DNA from: Chania multitudinisentens RB-25
GTDB taxonomy: Bacteria > Pseudomonadota > Gammaproteobacteria > Enterobacterales > Enterobacteriaceae
Direction of reading: 5' to 3'
NCBI RefSeq assembly: GCF_000520015.2
Contig: NZ_CP007044.2
Span: 2,046,001 to 2,110,000, forward strand
Length of the DNA: 64,000 nt
Shown: piece after piece, positions 45,019 to 54,816 of the stretch
Layout of the letters: each line of letters starts with the position of its first letter
How positions within the stretch are numbered: the first letter of the stretch is position 1
Notes under the pieces: generated by a model
Seen by the model: the letters and a program-made list of their open reading frames with translations, nothing else
What the model was told of the DNA's origin: nothing
Databases searched by the model: none
Made by a program: the position numbers and the translations under genes

Positions 45019-46011
45019 TTACTTATCTTCTGCCAGTGAGTACGGCAGAGCTTTGATGGCAAGCTGACTACCCGCATCTTCTCGCACACGCAGTACGCTG
45101 TTGGCATCCAGATCGTTGTTCAGAACCGCCTGCACCCACAGGGTGCCGTCATTCAGCGCACTTGCTGCCAGGATCGTACCAGTACGCCGCCAATTCTCGC
45201 CCAGTTGCAGTTCCAGATCTTCTCCCGCTTGCGGTACTCGATCCGCTTTGCCTTCCAGCCAGTACAGGGCACGTTTGTTGGCCCCGCGGAATTTGGCGCG
45301 TGCAACCATTTCCTGCCCGGTATAACAGCCTTTGCTGAAACTGATGCCTGCCAACGCCTGCAAATTGGTAGCCTGCGGCACTAACTGTGCGCTGTTGGCG
45401 GCATCAATAACCGGGTAACCAGCCTCAATCTCCAGCGCTAGCCACTGGCGGCTATCGTTCAGTTCCGCCTGCCCATTGAGCCTGCTGACCAAATGTTCGG
45501 CTGCTTCTGCGGTGGTGATCAACAAAAAGCGCTCTGCGGGCAGCGCAAAATGCAACAAGGTGGTAGCGCCATCCTGCACCACTTGGTGTTCTGCATCGGG
45601 CAAGGTCGCAAAGATAGTCGCCAGGGCTGTACGTGCTTGGGAACCCGCCACCCCCAGCAGAACCGCATCATCCTGTGCAGCAATGGTCACTTTGGAAAAT
45701 ACGGCATATTTTTTGATTTCTGCCAATTGGCTGCTCTGTACGCTGCGGCGTTCCAGATAGGCAAGGCCTTCACCATAGTGGAACAGGCGCAGATTGCTCC
45801 ACATTTTGCCCTTGGCATCGCAATGGCCGCACAGTACGTGTTGTGCGGCGGCTAGCTGGTCGATATCGGCCGTCACCTGGCCCTGCAGGTATTTCACGGT
45901 ATCCGGCCCATTGATTGTAACTAACGCCCAATCTTCCAATGAGATCAGGGTCAGTGGCAAATGGGAGGAGGCAGAAGGTTGACGGGATGGAAAGGGAATA
46001 TTGAATGCCAT
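45019..46011 (-). CDS. ygfZ: Folate-dependent tRNA-modifying/Fe-S maintenance protein YgfZ
   Basis: The 330-residue protein of the GcvT-like fold has the signature KGCYTGQE at 227-234 with the essential C229. YgfZ uses folate and supports Fe-S enzymes such as MiaB. The start is the ATG at MAFNIPFPSRQ, before which an extended frame has no similarity. It is divergent from sdhE, as in E. coli. Confidence 0.95.
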   Translation of the reverse strand: MAFNIPFPSRQPSASSHLPLTLISLEDWALVTINGPDTVKYLQGQVTADIDQLAAAQHVLCGHCDAKGKMWSNLRLFHYGEGLAYLERRSVQSSQLAEIKKYAVFSKVTIAAQDDAVLLGVAGSQARTALATIFATLPDAEHQVVQDGATTLLHFALPAERFLLITTAEAAEHLVSRLNGQAELNDSRQWLALEIEAGYPVIDAANSAQLVPQATNLQALAGISFSKGCYTGQEMVARAKFRGANKRALYWLEGKADRVPQAGEDLELQLGENWRRTGTILAASALNDGTLWVQAVLNNDLDANSVLRVREDAGSQLAIKALPYSLAEDK

Positions 46012-46388
46012 AATGGGTTCCTGCTTCATATTCAGTTGGCCTGAAAGGGTTAACAGCATGGTAAAAGAGCTGGCAGGCTTTGCAAACCGTTATTATATCT
46101 ATCGTGGCTGAATGACTCGAAGGGACTCTGTTGCCACCTGCCTGCCTCTTGAAAATCCATCGTGTAAATTCTTTGATGCTTTATTTTAACATTTTGCGCG
46201 TTAGATCGGAGAACGGCTTTTTCTGCGAGTATGTCAAATTGTTACCCTGTATACTTGGGAACTTGTCCAATAGGCTCTTAATACTCAGGGCAATGGTAAC
46301 TCTTTGTCGGCTGATGGAATTATATTGCGTGCGTGTTGCCATACAGAGTGTTGGTTTGCCACGTTGAAAAGAGGTTAGCGATAACAAC
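46012..46388. promoter_or_regulatory. Divergent region ygfZ/sdhE
   Basis: The 377-bp gap contains no gene I can support. Promoters for both genes must lie here, but I see no unambiguous boxes. Confidence 0.35.
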
Positions 46389-46655
46389 ATGGATATTAAT
46401 AACAAAGCCCGTATTCACTGGGCCTGCCGCCGAGGAATGCGTGAGTTGGATATTTCGATCATGCCGTTTTTTGAGCATGAGTACGATACGTTGAGTGACG
46501 AAGACAAGGCGCTGTTTATCCGTTTGCTTGCAAGTGATGATCCCGACTTGTTCAACTGGCTGATGAATCATGGTGCTCCGCAGGACAAAGAATTGCAGAG
46601 AATGGTTTCCCTGATCCAAACGCGAAATAAAGACCGTGGCCCAGTGGCGTTGTGA
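46389..46655 (+). CDS. sdhE: FAD assembly factor SdhE
   Basis: The 88-residue protein carries the RGMRE motif (15-19, RRGMRELD) needed for covalent flavinylation of SdhA and FrdA. SdhE was first studied genetically in Serratia. It overlaps the following gene by 20 bp, so the pair is co-translated. Confidence 0.96.
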   Translation: MDINNKARIHWACRRGMRELDISIMPFFEHEYDTLSDEDKALFIRLLASDDPDLFNWLMNHGAPQDKELQRMVSLIQTRNKDRGPVAL

Positions 46656-47061
46656 TGTCCGCATTTCCTGGCGAACCCAGTTAATCTCGTTGTTGACCCA
46701 TGGTGTACTGATATTACTGATCCTGATTTCACCTTGGCCGGAAGGTTATGGGCCTATTTGGTTGGTTTTGTTGACGCTGGTGGTTTTTGAATGCATTCGT
46801 AGCCAGAAGCGCATCGCATCAAGGCAGGGAGAGTTGCGGTTGCTGGCGGAACGGCGGGTGGAGTGGCGTAACCAGGAATGGTTGATGTTGAAACAGCCCT
46901 GGATGATAGGGATGGGCATTTTGCTGACGTTGCAGCAGGTTAACGGCAAAAAACGCTGTAGATTATGGCTGGCTTCCGATTGCCTGAGCAAAGCGGAATG
47001 GCGTCATCTACGCCAGTTGCTGCGGTATTCCCCCTCTAACGAAAACGGAAATGCATCATGA
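46636..47061 (+). CDS. ygfX: Inner-membrane protein YgfX (CptA)
   Basis: The 141-residue protein has two adjacent membrane helices near the N-terminus (LISLLTHGVLILLILISPWP and PIWLVLLTLVVF) and a soluble C-terminal part with RQGELRLL and W-rich strands. In E. coli it partners with SdhE/YgfY and was proposed as a toxin acting on cytoskeletal proteins, a claim that is disputed. The start is GTG within the sdhE 3' end, with no ATG suitable. It overlaps creB by 4 bp. Confidence 0.9.
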   Translation: MAQWRCDVRISWRTQLISLLTHGVLILLILISPWPEGYGPIWLVLLTLVVFECIRSQKRIASRQGELRLLAERRVEWRNQEWLMLKQPWMIGMGILLTLQQVNGKKRCRLWLASDCLSKAEWRHLRQLLRYSPSNENGNAS

Positions 47062-47753
47062 AACCGCTGCTCTGGCTGGTGGAAGATGAACCCAGCATTG
47101 CTGATACGCTGATCTACACCCTGGAAAGTGAAGGTTTTCAGGTGCGCTGGTTCGAACGCGGTGAACCGGCCTTGCTGGCGCTGCAACAGGGAGCTCCGGC
47201 ACTGGCTATCCTTGATGTTGGTTTACCTGATATCAACGGTTTTGAACTTTGCCGCCGGTTATTGGCGCAGGCAGCGGATTTACCCATTCTGTTTCTTACT
47301 GCCCGCAGTGATGAAGTTGATCGCCTGATTGGGCTGGAAATGGGCGCTGACGATTATGTCGCTAAACCTTTTTCCCCGCGTGAAGTCAGCGCCCGCGTCA
47401 GAACAATCCTGCGGCGCCTGCACAAACAGCAGCGCCTGCAACAGCCAACAGTGTATCGTTTTGGTGCTTTTGCTCTGGATGAAGCAGGCGCTTCGATTAG
47501 CTATCACCAGCAACCGTTGCCGTTGACCCGCTATGAATTCCTGCTGTTAAAAACTCTGCTGCTGGCCCCTGGGAGGGTATTCTCGCGCCAGCAACTGATG
47601 GACAGCGTTTGGACGCAGGCGGAAGAGAGCCTGGATCGCACGGTTGATACCCATATTAAAACGCTGCGCGCCAAATTACGGGCGATTGATGCCAGTGAAC
47701 CACCGATCCACACCCACCGTGGATTGGGGTACAGCGTGAGCCGTCAGCCATGA
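47058..47753 (+). CDS. creB: Response regulator CreB
   Basis: The 231-residue OmpR/PhoB-type regulator has an acidic pocket E9/D10, phospho-acceptor D53 (LDVGLPD), K103 (AKPFSPRE) and a C-terminal winged helix with LTRYEFLLLKTLL and RTVDTHIKTLRAKLRAID. Sequence matches CreB. It binds TTCAC-N6-TTCAC tags in known systems, and such a tag lies ahead of creD. It overlaps creC by 4 bp. The creA gene that precedes creB in E. coli is absent here; ygfX takes its place. Confidence 0.93.
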   Translation: MKPLLWLVEDEPSIADTLIYTLESEGFQVRWFERGEPALLALQQGAPALAILDVGLPDINGFELCRRLLAQAADLPILFLTARSDEVDRLIGLEMGADDYVAKPFSPREVSARVRTILRRLHKQQRLQQPTVYRFGAFALDEAGASISYHQQPLPLTRYEFLLLKTLLLAPGRVFSRQQLMDSVWTQAEESLDRTVDTHIKTLRAKLRAIDASEPPIHTHRGLGYSVSRQP

Positions 47754-49168
47754 GGATTGGTTGGCACCTGCTGCTGGGGTATTTCCTGATCGTGGCGGTG
47801 GCCGGTTATTTCGTATTGAGCATCTTTGTGCAGGAAGTGAAGCCGGGTGTACGGCGGGCCACTGAGGGGACTCTGGTGGATACCGCTAATCTGCTGGCGC
47901 AGGTGGCAAGATTGGATATGAAGCACGGTGATGCAGCGTATGGACAGTTGGCTCGCTCTTTCGCCCAGATCAATCAACGGCCGATTGGCGCGAATATCGC
48001 TGGTATCCGTAAAGATCGCAATGAATACCGTGTATATCTTACCGATGGGCGCGGTAAGGTGATTTTTGATTCCAGCGGTCAGGCGGTGGGGCAAGACTAT
48101 TCGCGTTGGAACGATGTGTATCTGACGCTGCGCGGTCAATATGGCGCCCGCAGTACGCGCAGTATTCCTGATGACGAAAACAGCTCGGTGATGTACGTTG
48201 CTGCGCCGGTGGTGGAGCAGGGGCAGATTATCGGCGTATTGAGCGTCGGCAAGCCAAATAGCGCGATGGCATCGGTTATCCGGCGCAGCGAACGGCGCAT
48301 TTTGCTGGCGGGGGCCGTGTTGCTGGGGATCGCCCTGGCGATCGGGCTGGGGTTTGTCTGGTGGATCAACCGTTCAATTAACCGCTTGGTTTTTTATGCC
48401 AACGGGGTGGCGCAGGGAGATGCCATTCCATTGCCAAAAATGGGCAGCGTTGAGCTGGCACAGTTGGCACAGGCGTTGGAAAGTATGCGCGTGAAGCTGG
48501 AAGGCAAAGCGTATATTGAGCAATACGTGCATACCCTGACGCATGAACTGAAAAGCCCGCTGGCGGCGATCCGCGGCGCAGCAGAACTGTTGCAGGAAAT
48601 GCCGCCACCGGTGACAGCAAAACGTTTTCTGACCAATATCGAACAACAGAGTGCCCGTATCCAGCAACTGATCGATAAATTGCTGATTCAGGCACGGCTG
48701 GAAAGCCGGCCGGGCCTGGAACTGGCGCAGGTGGCGCTGGTGCCCTTGTTGCGGCAGGTTATTGCGGGTAAAGAAGCGCAGGCCACCCAGCGCACGATAG
48801 CCATGCAGATGGGGAATTTGGCCGAAACTACCCTGACTGGCGATGCCTTTCTGTTGAATCAGGCGCTGAGTAATCTGCTGGATAACGCACTCGATTTTAC
48901 GCCGGTGGGCGGAACTGTCCGCATTGAGAGTGTACGTTTGGAGCATCACTATCAGATCACCGTGAGTGATACCGGTAGCGGCATCCCTGATTACGCGCTG
49001 GATAAAGTGTTTGAACGCTTCTATTCGCTGGCGCGCACGGATAAAGCCAAAAGCAGCGGCTTGGGGCTGAATTTTGTGCAGGAAGTGGCGCGTTTGCACC
49101 GTGGTTCAATTCGTCTGCACAACCTGCAACCACACGGCGTGGCGGCTATTTTCACTTTACCACTCTAA
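47750..49168 (+). CDS. creC: Sensor histidine kinase CreC
   Basis: The 472-residue membrane kinase has transmembrane helices at about 8-28 and 184-206 enclosing a periplasmic sensor region, then a HAMP-like segment, the phospho-acceptor His265 in THELKSPLAAIRGAAE, and the ATPase motifs NLLDNALDFTP, DTGSGIP and SSGLGLNFVQEV. CreC responds to carbon metabolism and to penicillin-binding protein inhibition in some genera. Confidence 0.94.
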   Translation: MRIGWHLLLGYFLIVAVAGYFVLSIFVQEVKPGVRRATEGTLVDTANLLAQVARLDMKHGDAAYGQLARSFAQINQRPIGANIAGIRKDRNEYRVYLTDGRGKVIFDSSGQAVGQDYSRWNDVYLTLRGQYGARSTRSIPDDENSSVMYVAAPVVEQGQIIGVLSVGKPNSAMASVIRRSERRILLAGAVLLGIALAIGLGFVWWINRSINRLVFYANGVAQGDAIPLPKMGSVELAQLAQALESMRVKLEGKAYIEQYVHTLTHELKSPLAAIRGAAELLQEMPPPVTAKRFLTNIEQQSARIQQLIDKLLIQARLESRPGLELAQVALVPLLRQVIAGKEAQATQRTIAMQMGNLAETTLTGDAFLLNQALSNLLDNALDFTPVGGTVRIESVRLEHHYQITVSDTGSGIPDYALDKVFERFYSLARTDKAKSSGLGLNFVQEVARLHRGSIRLHNLQPHGVAAIFTLPL

Positions 49169-49169
49169 C

Positions 49170-49185
49170 TTCACCTTTCCTTCAC
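49170..49185 (+). promoter_or_regulatory. cre-tag (CreB binding site) ahead of creD
   Basis: The sequence TTCACCTTTCCTTCAC is an exact TTCAC-N6-TTCAC direct repeat, the published CreB recognition tag. It starts one base after the creC stop and 68 bp before the creD start. Further TTCAC words occur at about 49151 and 49202. Confidence 0.8.
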
Positions 49186-49252
49186 ATAACCACATTCTGT
49201 TTTCACTTACCGATTTTATTGTTGCGTCATTACCTACAAGGAGCACGCAGCG

Positions 49253-50677
49253 ATGTTTAAATCGGTATTGTTTTGGAAAATAACAACCCTGTTGGGATTG
49301 ATGATTCTGATGATGATCCCCGTGGGGCAACTGATGAATGTGGTGCAGGAGCGCAGTGGTTATCGCCAGAGTGTGGTTGGGCAAGTGAGTGAAAGCACCA
49401 GCCGGGCACAGCGAATTTTTGGGCCGCTGATCGTTATTCCTTATACCTTACGGGAAGAGCGAAAAGATGAAAAAGGGGAGATCGAGGTACGGATCAGCCA
49501 GCATCAACGGATTGTGCTGCCGGAATCGTTGCTGGTCAACGGCAACCCGAACGTAGAAGTGCGTAAGCTGGGGATCTATCAGACTCAGATTTACCAAGGG
49601 CCGCTGAAGTTTCAGGTAAAATTTGCCCAGCCTGAGCTGGAAGATTTACACAACAGTAATGTGACGATTGGTCAACCTTTCCTGATGGTGTCATTGAGTG
49701 ATTCACGTGGCATCAAGAGTATTTCACCATTGAATGGTGTGCAGCCGCAGACCAAGTTTGAACCAGGAACGATGGTGAAAGGGTATTCTCAGGGGATTCA
49801 TGCGCCGCTGGCGCTGGAATCTTTACAAAAAGACGGTTTAGAAACGAATTTCACTCTTACTCTGGCTGGCACCAGCAGCCTGTCTCTGGTGCCGCTGGGG
49901 CGCAGTTCTGAATTGGTGTTGGAGAGCAACTGGCCACATCCGAATTTCCTGGGCAATTTTCTGCCAGATGAGCGCAAAGTCACAGAGCAAGGTTTCACTG
50001 CCCGCTGGCGGAGTACCTGGTTTGCCAACAATATCAACAGTGCGTTTCTTTATGATAACGGCATCATCGATGAAGATAGACTGCCCACTTTCACCACCAG
50101 CCTGATTGAACCGGTGGATCACTACCAACTGATCGAACGCGCAGTCAAGTATGCGGTATTGTTTCTGGGGTTGACGTTTATGGCGTTCTTCCTGTTTGAA
50201 ACCCTGACTGGGCTGCGGGTGCACCCGATTCAATACCTGCTGGTTGGTGCGGCGCTGGTGCTGTTCTACCTGATTTTGCTGGCTTTCTCGGAACACCTTG
50301 GTTTTGACGTGGCTTATCTGCTGGCCAGCCTGGCTTGCAGCAGTTTGATTGCCTTCTATCTCAGCGCGGTGCTGCGCGGCAAGCTATGGGGTGCGCTGTT
50401 TGCCGTGAGTCTATTGCTGCTGTATGGCGTGTTGTATCTGCTGTTGCAATCGGAAGATAACGCGCTGGTGTTGGGATCGGTACTATTGTTCGTGATTCTG
50501 GCTGGTATTATGTTGCTGACGCGTAAACTGGATTGGTACCAAGTGGCTGATGCCGTGCGATTGAAAGAGAACGTAGCGACGGCGGAAATCACAGCAGAAA
50601 CCACTGTGGAAGCTACGGCAGAAGCGGGTGAAACACCGGTCAGCAATGGCGAAAGCCGTTTCAGATTGTGGAAGTAA
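49253..50677 (+). CDS. creD: Inner-membrane protein CreD
   Basis: The 474-residue protein has an N-terminal membrane helix (about 8-25), a large extracytoplasmic domain and five to six closely spaced C-terminal helices. The sequence LFFFETLTGLRVHPIQYLLVGAALVLFYLILL-type region (about 310-340) is the hallmark of CreD/CetA. CreD is strongly induced by CreB and affects colicin E2 tolerance and envelope state. The C-terminal 35 residues are rich in Ala/Glu/Thr. The start follows AAGGAG. Confidence 0.93.
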   Translation: MFKSVLFWKITTLLGLMILMMIPVGQLMNVVQERSGYRQSVVGQVSESTSRAQRIFGPLIVIPYTLREERKDEKGEIEVRISQHQRIVLPESLLVNGNPNVEVRKLGIYQTQIYQGPLKFQVKFAQPELEDLHNSNVTIGQPFLMVSLSDSRGIKSISPLNGVQPQTKFEPGTMVKGYSQGIHAPLALESLQKDGLETNFTLTLAGTSSLSLVPLGRSSELVLESNWPHPNFLGNFLPDERKVTEQGFTARWRSTWFANNINSAFLYDNGIIDEDRLPTFTTSLIEPVDHYQLIERAVKYAVLFLGLTFMAFFLFETLTGLRVHPIQYLLVGAALVLFYLILLAFSEHLGFDVAYLLASLACSSLIAFYLSAVLRGKLWGALFAVSLLLLYGVLYLLLQSEDNALVLGSVLLFVILAGIMLLTRKLDWYQVADAVRLKENVATAEITAETTVEATAEAGETPVSNGESRFRLWK

Positions 50678-50685
50678 AATCTATT

Positions 50686-50706
50686 TTGGGCGCGATAAGC
50701 GCCCAA
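50686..50706. terminator. Bidirectional hairpin between creD and fldB
   Basis: A perfect 8-bp stem TTGGGCGC/GCGCCCAA with loop GATAA lies between converging genes. T content is moderate on both sides. Confidence 0.6.
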
Positions 50707-50711
50707 TGCTC

Positions 50712-51230
50712 TTAAAGCAGCGGCTCCATTTCCAACAGGATCTGTTCGCACCACTGTTGCAGCCGCTCTTCGCTCATGTCGTACTGATTCACCTCATCCA
50801 ACGCCAGGCCAACAAAATGTTTGCCATCGGCACTGAGGGGTTTTGGGCTGGTGAATTCAAACCCTTCGGTCGGCCAGAAACCGATGAACTGTACGCCAAG
50901 TGGGGCTAAACAGTCGTGCAGCAACCCTAACGCATCCAGAAACCATTCCCCGTAGCCTAGCTGATCGCCCATCCCATACATAGCAACAATCTTGCCGTTC
51001 AGGTCAAGCTCAGACAGCTGCGGCCAGATGGCCTCCCAATCCTCTTGCAGTTCGCCGAAATCCCAGGTAGGGATACCAAGGATCAGGACGGAGTAATCTT
51101 CCATCAGCTTGGGGGAAACGTCTTTCAGGTTGTGCAGATCGACCAGATCTTCGCCCAGAATCTCACGGATTTTTTCTGCGGCCATCTCGGTGTAGCAGGT
51201 GCTGGAGCCGTAAAACAGACCAATCTTCAT
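50712..51230 (-). CDS. fldB: Flavodoxin 2
   Basis: The 172-residue flavodoxin has the FMN phosphate loop GSSTCYTEMAAEKI (9-22) and ring-contacting segments PTWDFGELQEDWE and GMGDQLGYGEWFLDALG. It is divergent from xerD, the same arrangement as E. coli fldB. It is an electron carrier usually under SoxS control. Confidence 0.95.
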   Translation of the reverse strand: MKIGLFYGSSTCYTEMAAEKIREILGEDLVDLHNLKDVSPKLMEDYSVLILGIPTWDFGELQEDWEAIWPQLSELDLNGKIVAMYGMGDQLGYGEWFLDALGLLHDCLAPLGVQFIGFWPTEGFEFTSPKPLSADGKHFVGLALDEVNQYDMSEERLQQWCEQILLEMEPLL

Positions 51231-51380
51231 GTTTAAACCGTTATATTACTGTGTGCGGAATTGCAGCGAGTATACTCGATTTACCGTGGCGTAAGGCATA
51301 ATGTCACGACCCGCCGGTTGGCTATGGTTCATCAATGCCTGGAAGATGCAGGTACAGAAGTTATAAACAGAGAGGACCAC

Positions 51381-52280
51381 ATGCAACAGCAAGAACATGC
51401 GCTGATTGAGCAATTTCTGGATGCGCTGTGGCTCGAACGCAATCTGGCGGAGAACACGCTGGTGTCTTACCGGCTGGATTTACAGGCGCTAACGGGTTGG
51501 TTGGAACAGCAGGGCAGCAGCCTGCTACAGGCTGAAGCGCTGGATTTGCAGGCATTTCTTGCCGAACGGATCGAAGGGGGATACAAAGCCACCAGTTCCG
51601 CTCGCTTGCTGAGTGCCATGCGCCGCTTATTCCAGTATTTTTACCGCGAAAAGCTGCGGGTGGACGATCCAACCACGCTGCTGGCCTCGCCTAAATTACC
51701 CCAGCGGTTGCCGAAAGATTTAAGCGAAGCGCAGGTTGAAGCGCTGCTCCAGGCTCCCTGTGTTGATCAACCGCTGGAATTACGCGACAAAGCGATGCTG
51801 GAAGTGCTGTATGCTACCGGCCTGCGCGTATCGGAGCTGGTGGGGCTGAATGTCAGCGATGTCAGCTTACGGCAGGGTGTGGTGCGGGTGATCGGTAAGG
51901 GCAATAAAGAGCGTTTGGTTCCGCTGGGGGAAGAAGCGGTGTACTGGCTCGAGAATTATCTGGAATATGGCCGCCCATGGATGGTGAATGGGCAATCACT
52001 GGATGTATTATTCCCCAGCAACCGCAGCCAGCAAATGACCCGGCAGACGTTCTGGCATCGGATCAAACACTATGCGATCCTGGCGGGTATCGACAGCGAG
52101 CGTTTGTCGCCGCATGTGCTGCGCCATGCTTTCGCTACCCATTTACTGAACCACGGTGCCGATCTGCGTGTCGTACAGATGTTATTGGGGCATAGTGATC
52201 TCTCGACCACGCAAATTTATACACATGTAGCAACTGAACGGCTGAAACAGCTACATCAACAGCATCACCCGCGTGCATAG
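51381..52280 (+). CDS. xerD: Site-specific tyrosine recombinase XerD
   Basis: The 299-residue recombinase has the complete catalytic set R149, K173, H245, R248, H271 and Y280 (ATGLRVSEL, HVLRHAFATH, LGHSDLSTTQIYTHV). XerD acts with XerC at dif to resolve chromosome dimers. The start is the ATG after AGAGAGGACCAC; the open frame runs 40 codons further upstream without similarity. dsbC and recJ follow, as in E. coli. Confidence 0.96.
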   Translation: MQQQEHALIEQFLDALWLERNLAENTLVSYRLDLQALTGWLEQQGSSLLQAEALDLQAFLAERIEGGYKATSSARLLSAMRRLFQYFYREKLRVDDPTTLLASPKLPQRLPKDLSEAQVEALLQAPCVDQPLELRDKAMLEVLYATGLRVSELVGLNVSDVSLRQGVVRVIGKGNKERLVPLGEEAVYWLENYLEYGRPWMVNGQSLDVLFPSNRSQQMTRQTFWHRIKHYAILAGIDSERLSPHVLRHAFATHLLNHGADLRVVQMLLGHSDLSTTQIYTHVATERLKQLHQQHHPRA

Positions 52281-52307
52281 CGCACGGGGTTTGAAAGGAT
52301 TGGAAGA

Positions 52308-53021
52308 ATGAAAAAAGGTTTAATGTTGCTTTCTCTGCTGGTGGCGTCGGTGACCGGTACGGTGCATGCTGATGATGCAGCAATCCAAAAAGCACTCGGT
52401 AGCCTGGGTATTCAACAGGCCGATATACAACCTTCACCAGTGGCTGGTTTGAAGACCGTGTTGACCGAGAGTGGGGTGCTGTATATCTCCGAAGATGGCA
52501 AACATATTCTGCAAGGGCCTTTGTACGATGTCAGTGGCAAGCAGCCCGTTAATATCACCAATCAACTGTTATTCACCAAGCTGGAAGCGCTGCAAGATCA
52601 GATGATCGTCTACAAAGCGGCGCAAGAAAAACACGTCATTACGGTGTTTACTGATATCACCTGTGGCTACTGCCACAAACTGCACCAACAGATGAAAGAG
52701 TACAATGAGCTGGGGATTACCGTGCGTTATCTGGCATTCCCGCGTCAGGGGCTGAATTCACAGGCAGAGAAAGACATGCAGTCCATCTGGTGTTCTGCTG
52801 ATAAGGCCAAAGCCTTTGATGCGGCGATAAAAGGCGATGCTGTGTCTCCGGCAACCTGTAAAACTGACATCAGTAAGCATTATGCTTTGGGCCTGCTGTT
52901 TGGTATTCAGGGTACTCCAGCCATTATTATGCAGGACGGCAGGATGATCCCAGGCTATCAGGGCCCGAAAGAAATGGCCGCGATGCTGGATGCACATCAA
53001 GCTCAAGACGCAACGAAATAA
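52308..53021 (+). CDS. dsbC: Thiol:disulfide interchange protein DsbC
   Basis: The 237-residue periplasmic protein has a signal peptide ending VHA (1-21), an N-terminal dimerisation domain, and a thioredoxin domain with the active site C119-G-Y-C122. A second cysteine pair (WCSADK; PATCKTD) is structural. It isomerises wrong disulfides. It starts 27 bp after xerD and is followed by recJ after 6 bp. Confidence 0.96.
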   Translation: MKKGLMLLSLLVASVTGTVHADDAAIQKALGSLGIQQADIQPSPVAGLKTVLTESGVLYISEDGKHILQGPLYDVSGKQPVNITNQLLFTKLEALQDQMIVYKAAQEKHVITVFTDITCGYCHKLHQQMKEYNELGITVRYLAFPRQGLNSQAEKDMQSIWCSADKAKAFDAAIKGDAVSPATCKTDISKHYALGLLFGIQGTPAIIMQDGRMIPGYQGPKEMAAMLDAHQAQDATK

Positions 53022-53027
53022 GTCTCA

Positions 53028-54764
53028 GTGATCATCAAAACTCAATTACGCCGCCGAGCAGCGGCGGACGCCAGTCTTTTGCCAGCTAGTTTGCCAGCGT
53101 TGTTACGCCGTTTATATGCCTTACGCGGTGTGCGGGGTGAGCAGGAGCTGGAGCGCAGCGTCAAAGGGATGCTGCCTTGGCAACGGTTAGACGGCATTGA
53201 TGCTGCCGTAGCGATCTTGCAGCAGGCATTGATCGATCGCCAGCGCATTATGGTCGTGGGGGATTTCGATGCCGACGGTGCCACCAGTACCGCATTAACG
53301 GTGCTGGCATTGCGCAGCATGGGCTGCAATCACGTTGACTATCTGGTGCCGAATCGTTTTGAAGATGGTTACGGTCTGAGCCCGGAAGTGGTAGAGCAGG
53401 TGGCCGTGCGCGGCGCTGAACTGATCGTCACCGTGGATAACGGCATTTCTTCCCATGCGGGTGTTGAACTGGCACATGCCAAGGGGATGCAGGTGCTGGT
53501 CACCGATCACCATCTGCCGGGTGAAACCCTGCCAGCGGCGGAAGCCATCGTTAACCCCAATCTGCGTGATTGTGATTTTCCGTCCAAATCCTTAGCCGGT
53601 GTAGGTGTCGCGTTTTATCTGATGCTGGCGCTGCGCGCTCGGCTGCGCGACAGCGGCTGGTTTGAACAACGCACACTGACCATGCCCAATCTGGCAGAAC
53701 TGCTGGATTTGGTGGCATTGGGTACGGTGGCCGACGTGGTGCCGCTGGATACCAATAACCGCATTCTGGTGTATCAGGGGTTGAACCGCATTCGCGCTGG
53801 GAAATGCCGGCCCGGCATCCGCGCTCTGCTGGAAGTGGCAAACCGTGATGCACGCCAGCTGGCGGCCAGCGATCTGGGTTTTGCCTTGGGCCCACGGCTG
53901 AATGCGGCGGGGCGGTTGGACGATATGTCGATCGGAGTCGCTTTGCTGCTGAGCGACGATATCGCTCAGGCGCGTATGTTGGCTAACGATCTCGACGCGT
54001 TGAATCAGACCCGGCGTGAGATCGAACAGGGGATGCAGGTTGAGGCGCTGCAACTGTGCGATCAACTGGAACGCACCACCACCGCATTGCCTTATGGGTT
54101 GGCGATGTACCATCCAGAATGGCATCAGGGTGTGGTCGGGATTTTGGCTTCACGCATCAAAGAGCGCTTTCACCGCCCGGTCATTGCTTTTGCTCCAGCG
54201 GGAGACGGCATTCTGAAAGGCTCAGGCCGTTCGGTAGCCGGGTTGCACATGCGTGATGCATTGGAGCGGCTCGATACCCTGAATCCAGGGCTGATGATGA
54301 AGTTTGGTGGCCATGCGATGGCGGCGGGGTTATCGCTCGAAGAAGCTAAATTTGATGAGTTTCGTCAGCGTTTTGGCGATCTGGTGGGCGAATGGCTCGA
54401 TCCGGCGATGCTGGAAGGGGTAATCTGGTCCGATGGTGAATTGAGCGTTGAGGAACTGACATTGCCTACGGCGGAACTATTGCGCGACGGCGGGCCATGG
54501 GGGCAGGCGTTCCCAGAACCCATTTTTGACGGCAAATTCCGTATCCGGCAGCAACGGCTGGTAGGGGAAAAGCACCTGAAACTGATGGTGGAACCGCTCG
54601 GTGTCAATCCACCGTTGCTTGATGCAATTGCTTTCAACGTCGACATCACCCAGTGGCCCGACAATAGTGTGAAGGAAGTTGAACTGGCGTATCGGCTGGA
54701 TGTTAATGAATTTCGTGGCAACCGCACCGTACAGTTGCTGGTTCAGCACCTTTGGCCTTGTTAG
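53028..54764 (+). CDS. recJ: Single-stranded-DNA-specific exonuclease RecJ
   Basis: The 578-residue DHH-family nuclease has the motifs VVGDFDADGATSTAL, VTVDNGISSHAGV, VTDHHLPG and the DHHA1 stretch KGSGRSVAGLHMRDAL...FGGHAMAAG. It degrades ssDNA 5' to 3' in RecF-pathway and mismatch repair. Translation starts at GTG six bases after the dsbC stop, which aligns with the E. coli start. Confidence 0.96.
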   Translation: MIIKTQLRRRAAADASLLPASLPALLRRLYALRGVRGEQELERSVKGMLPWQRLDGIDAAVAILQQALIDRQRIMVVGDFDADGATSTALTVLALRSMGCNHVDYLVPNRFEDGYGLSPEVVEQVAVRGAELIVTVDNGISSHAGVELAHAKGMQVLVTDHHLPGETLPAAEAIVNPNLRDCDFPSKSLAGVGVAFYLMLALRARLRDSGWFEQRTLTMPNLAELLDLVALGTVADVVPLDTNNRILVYQGLNRIRAGKCRPGIRALLEVANRDARQLAASDLGFALGPRLNAAGRLDDMSIGVALLLSDDIAQARMLANDLDALNQTRREIEQGMQVEALQLCDQLERTTTALPYGLAMYHPEWHQGVVGILASRIKERFHRPVIAFAPAGDGILKGSGRSVAGLHMRDALERLDTLNPGLMMKFGGHAMAAGLSLEEAKFDEFRQRFGDLVGEWLDPAMLEGVIWSDGELSVEELTLPTAELLRDGGPWGQAFPEPIFDGKFRIRQQRLVGEKHLKLMVEPLGVNPPLLDAIAFNVDITQWPDNSVKEVELAYRLDVNEFRGNRTVQLLVQHLWPC

Positions 54765-54816
54765 CCGGTAAATAGGAGCGCCCTGCAAACGGTATAGCTA
54801 AAGTGGTTGGCGTGGC

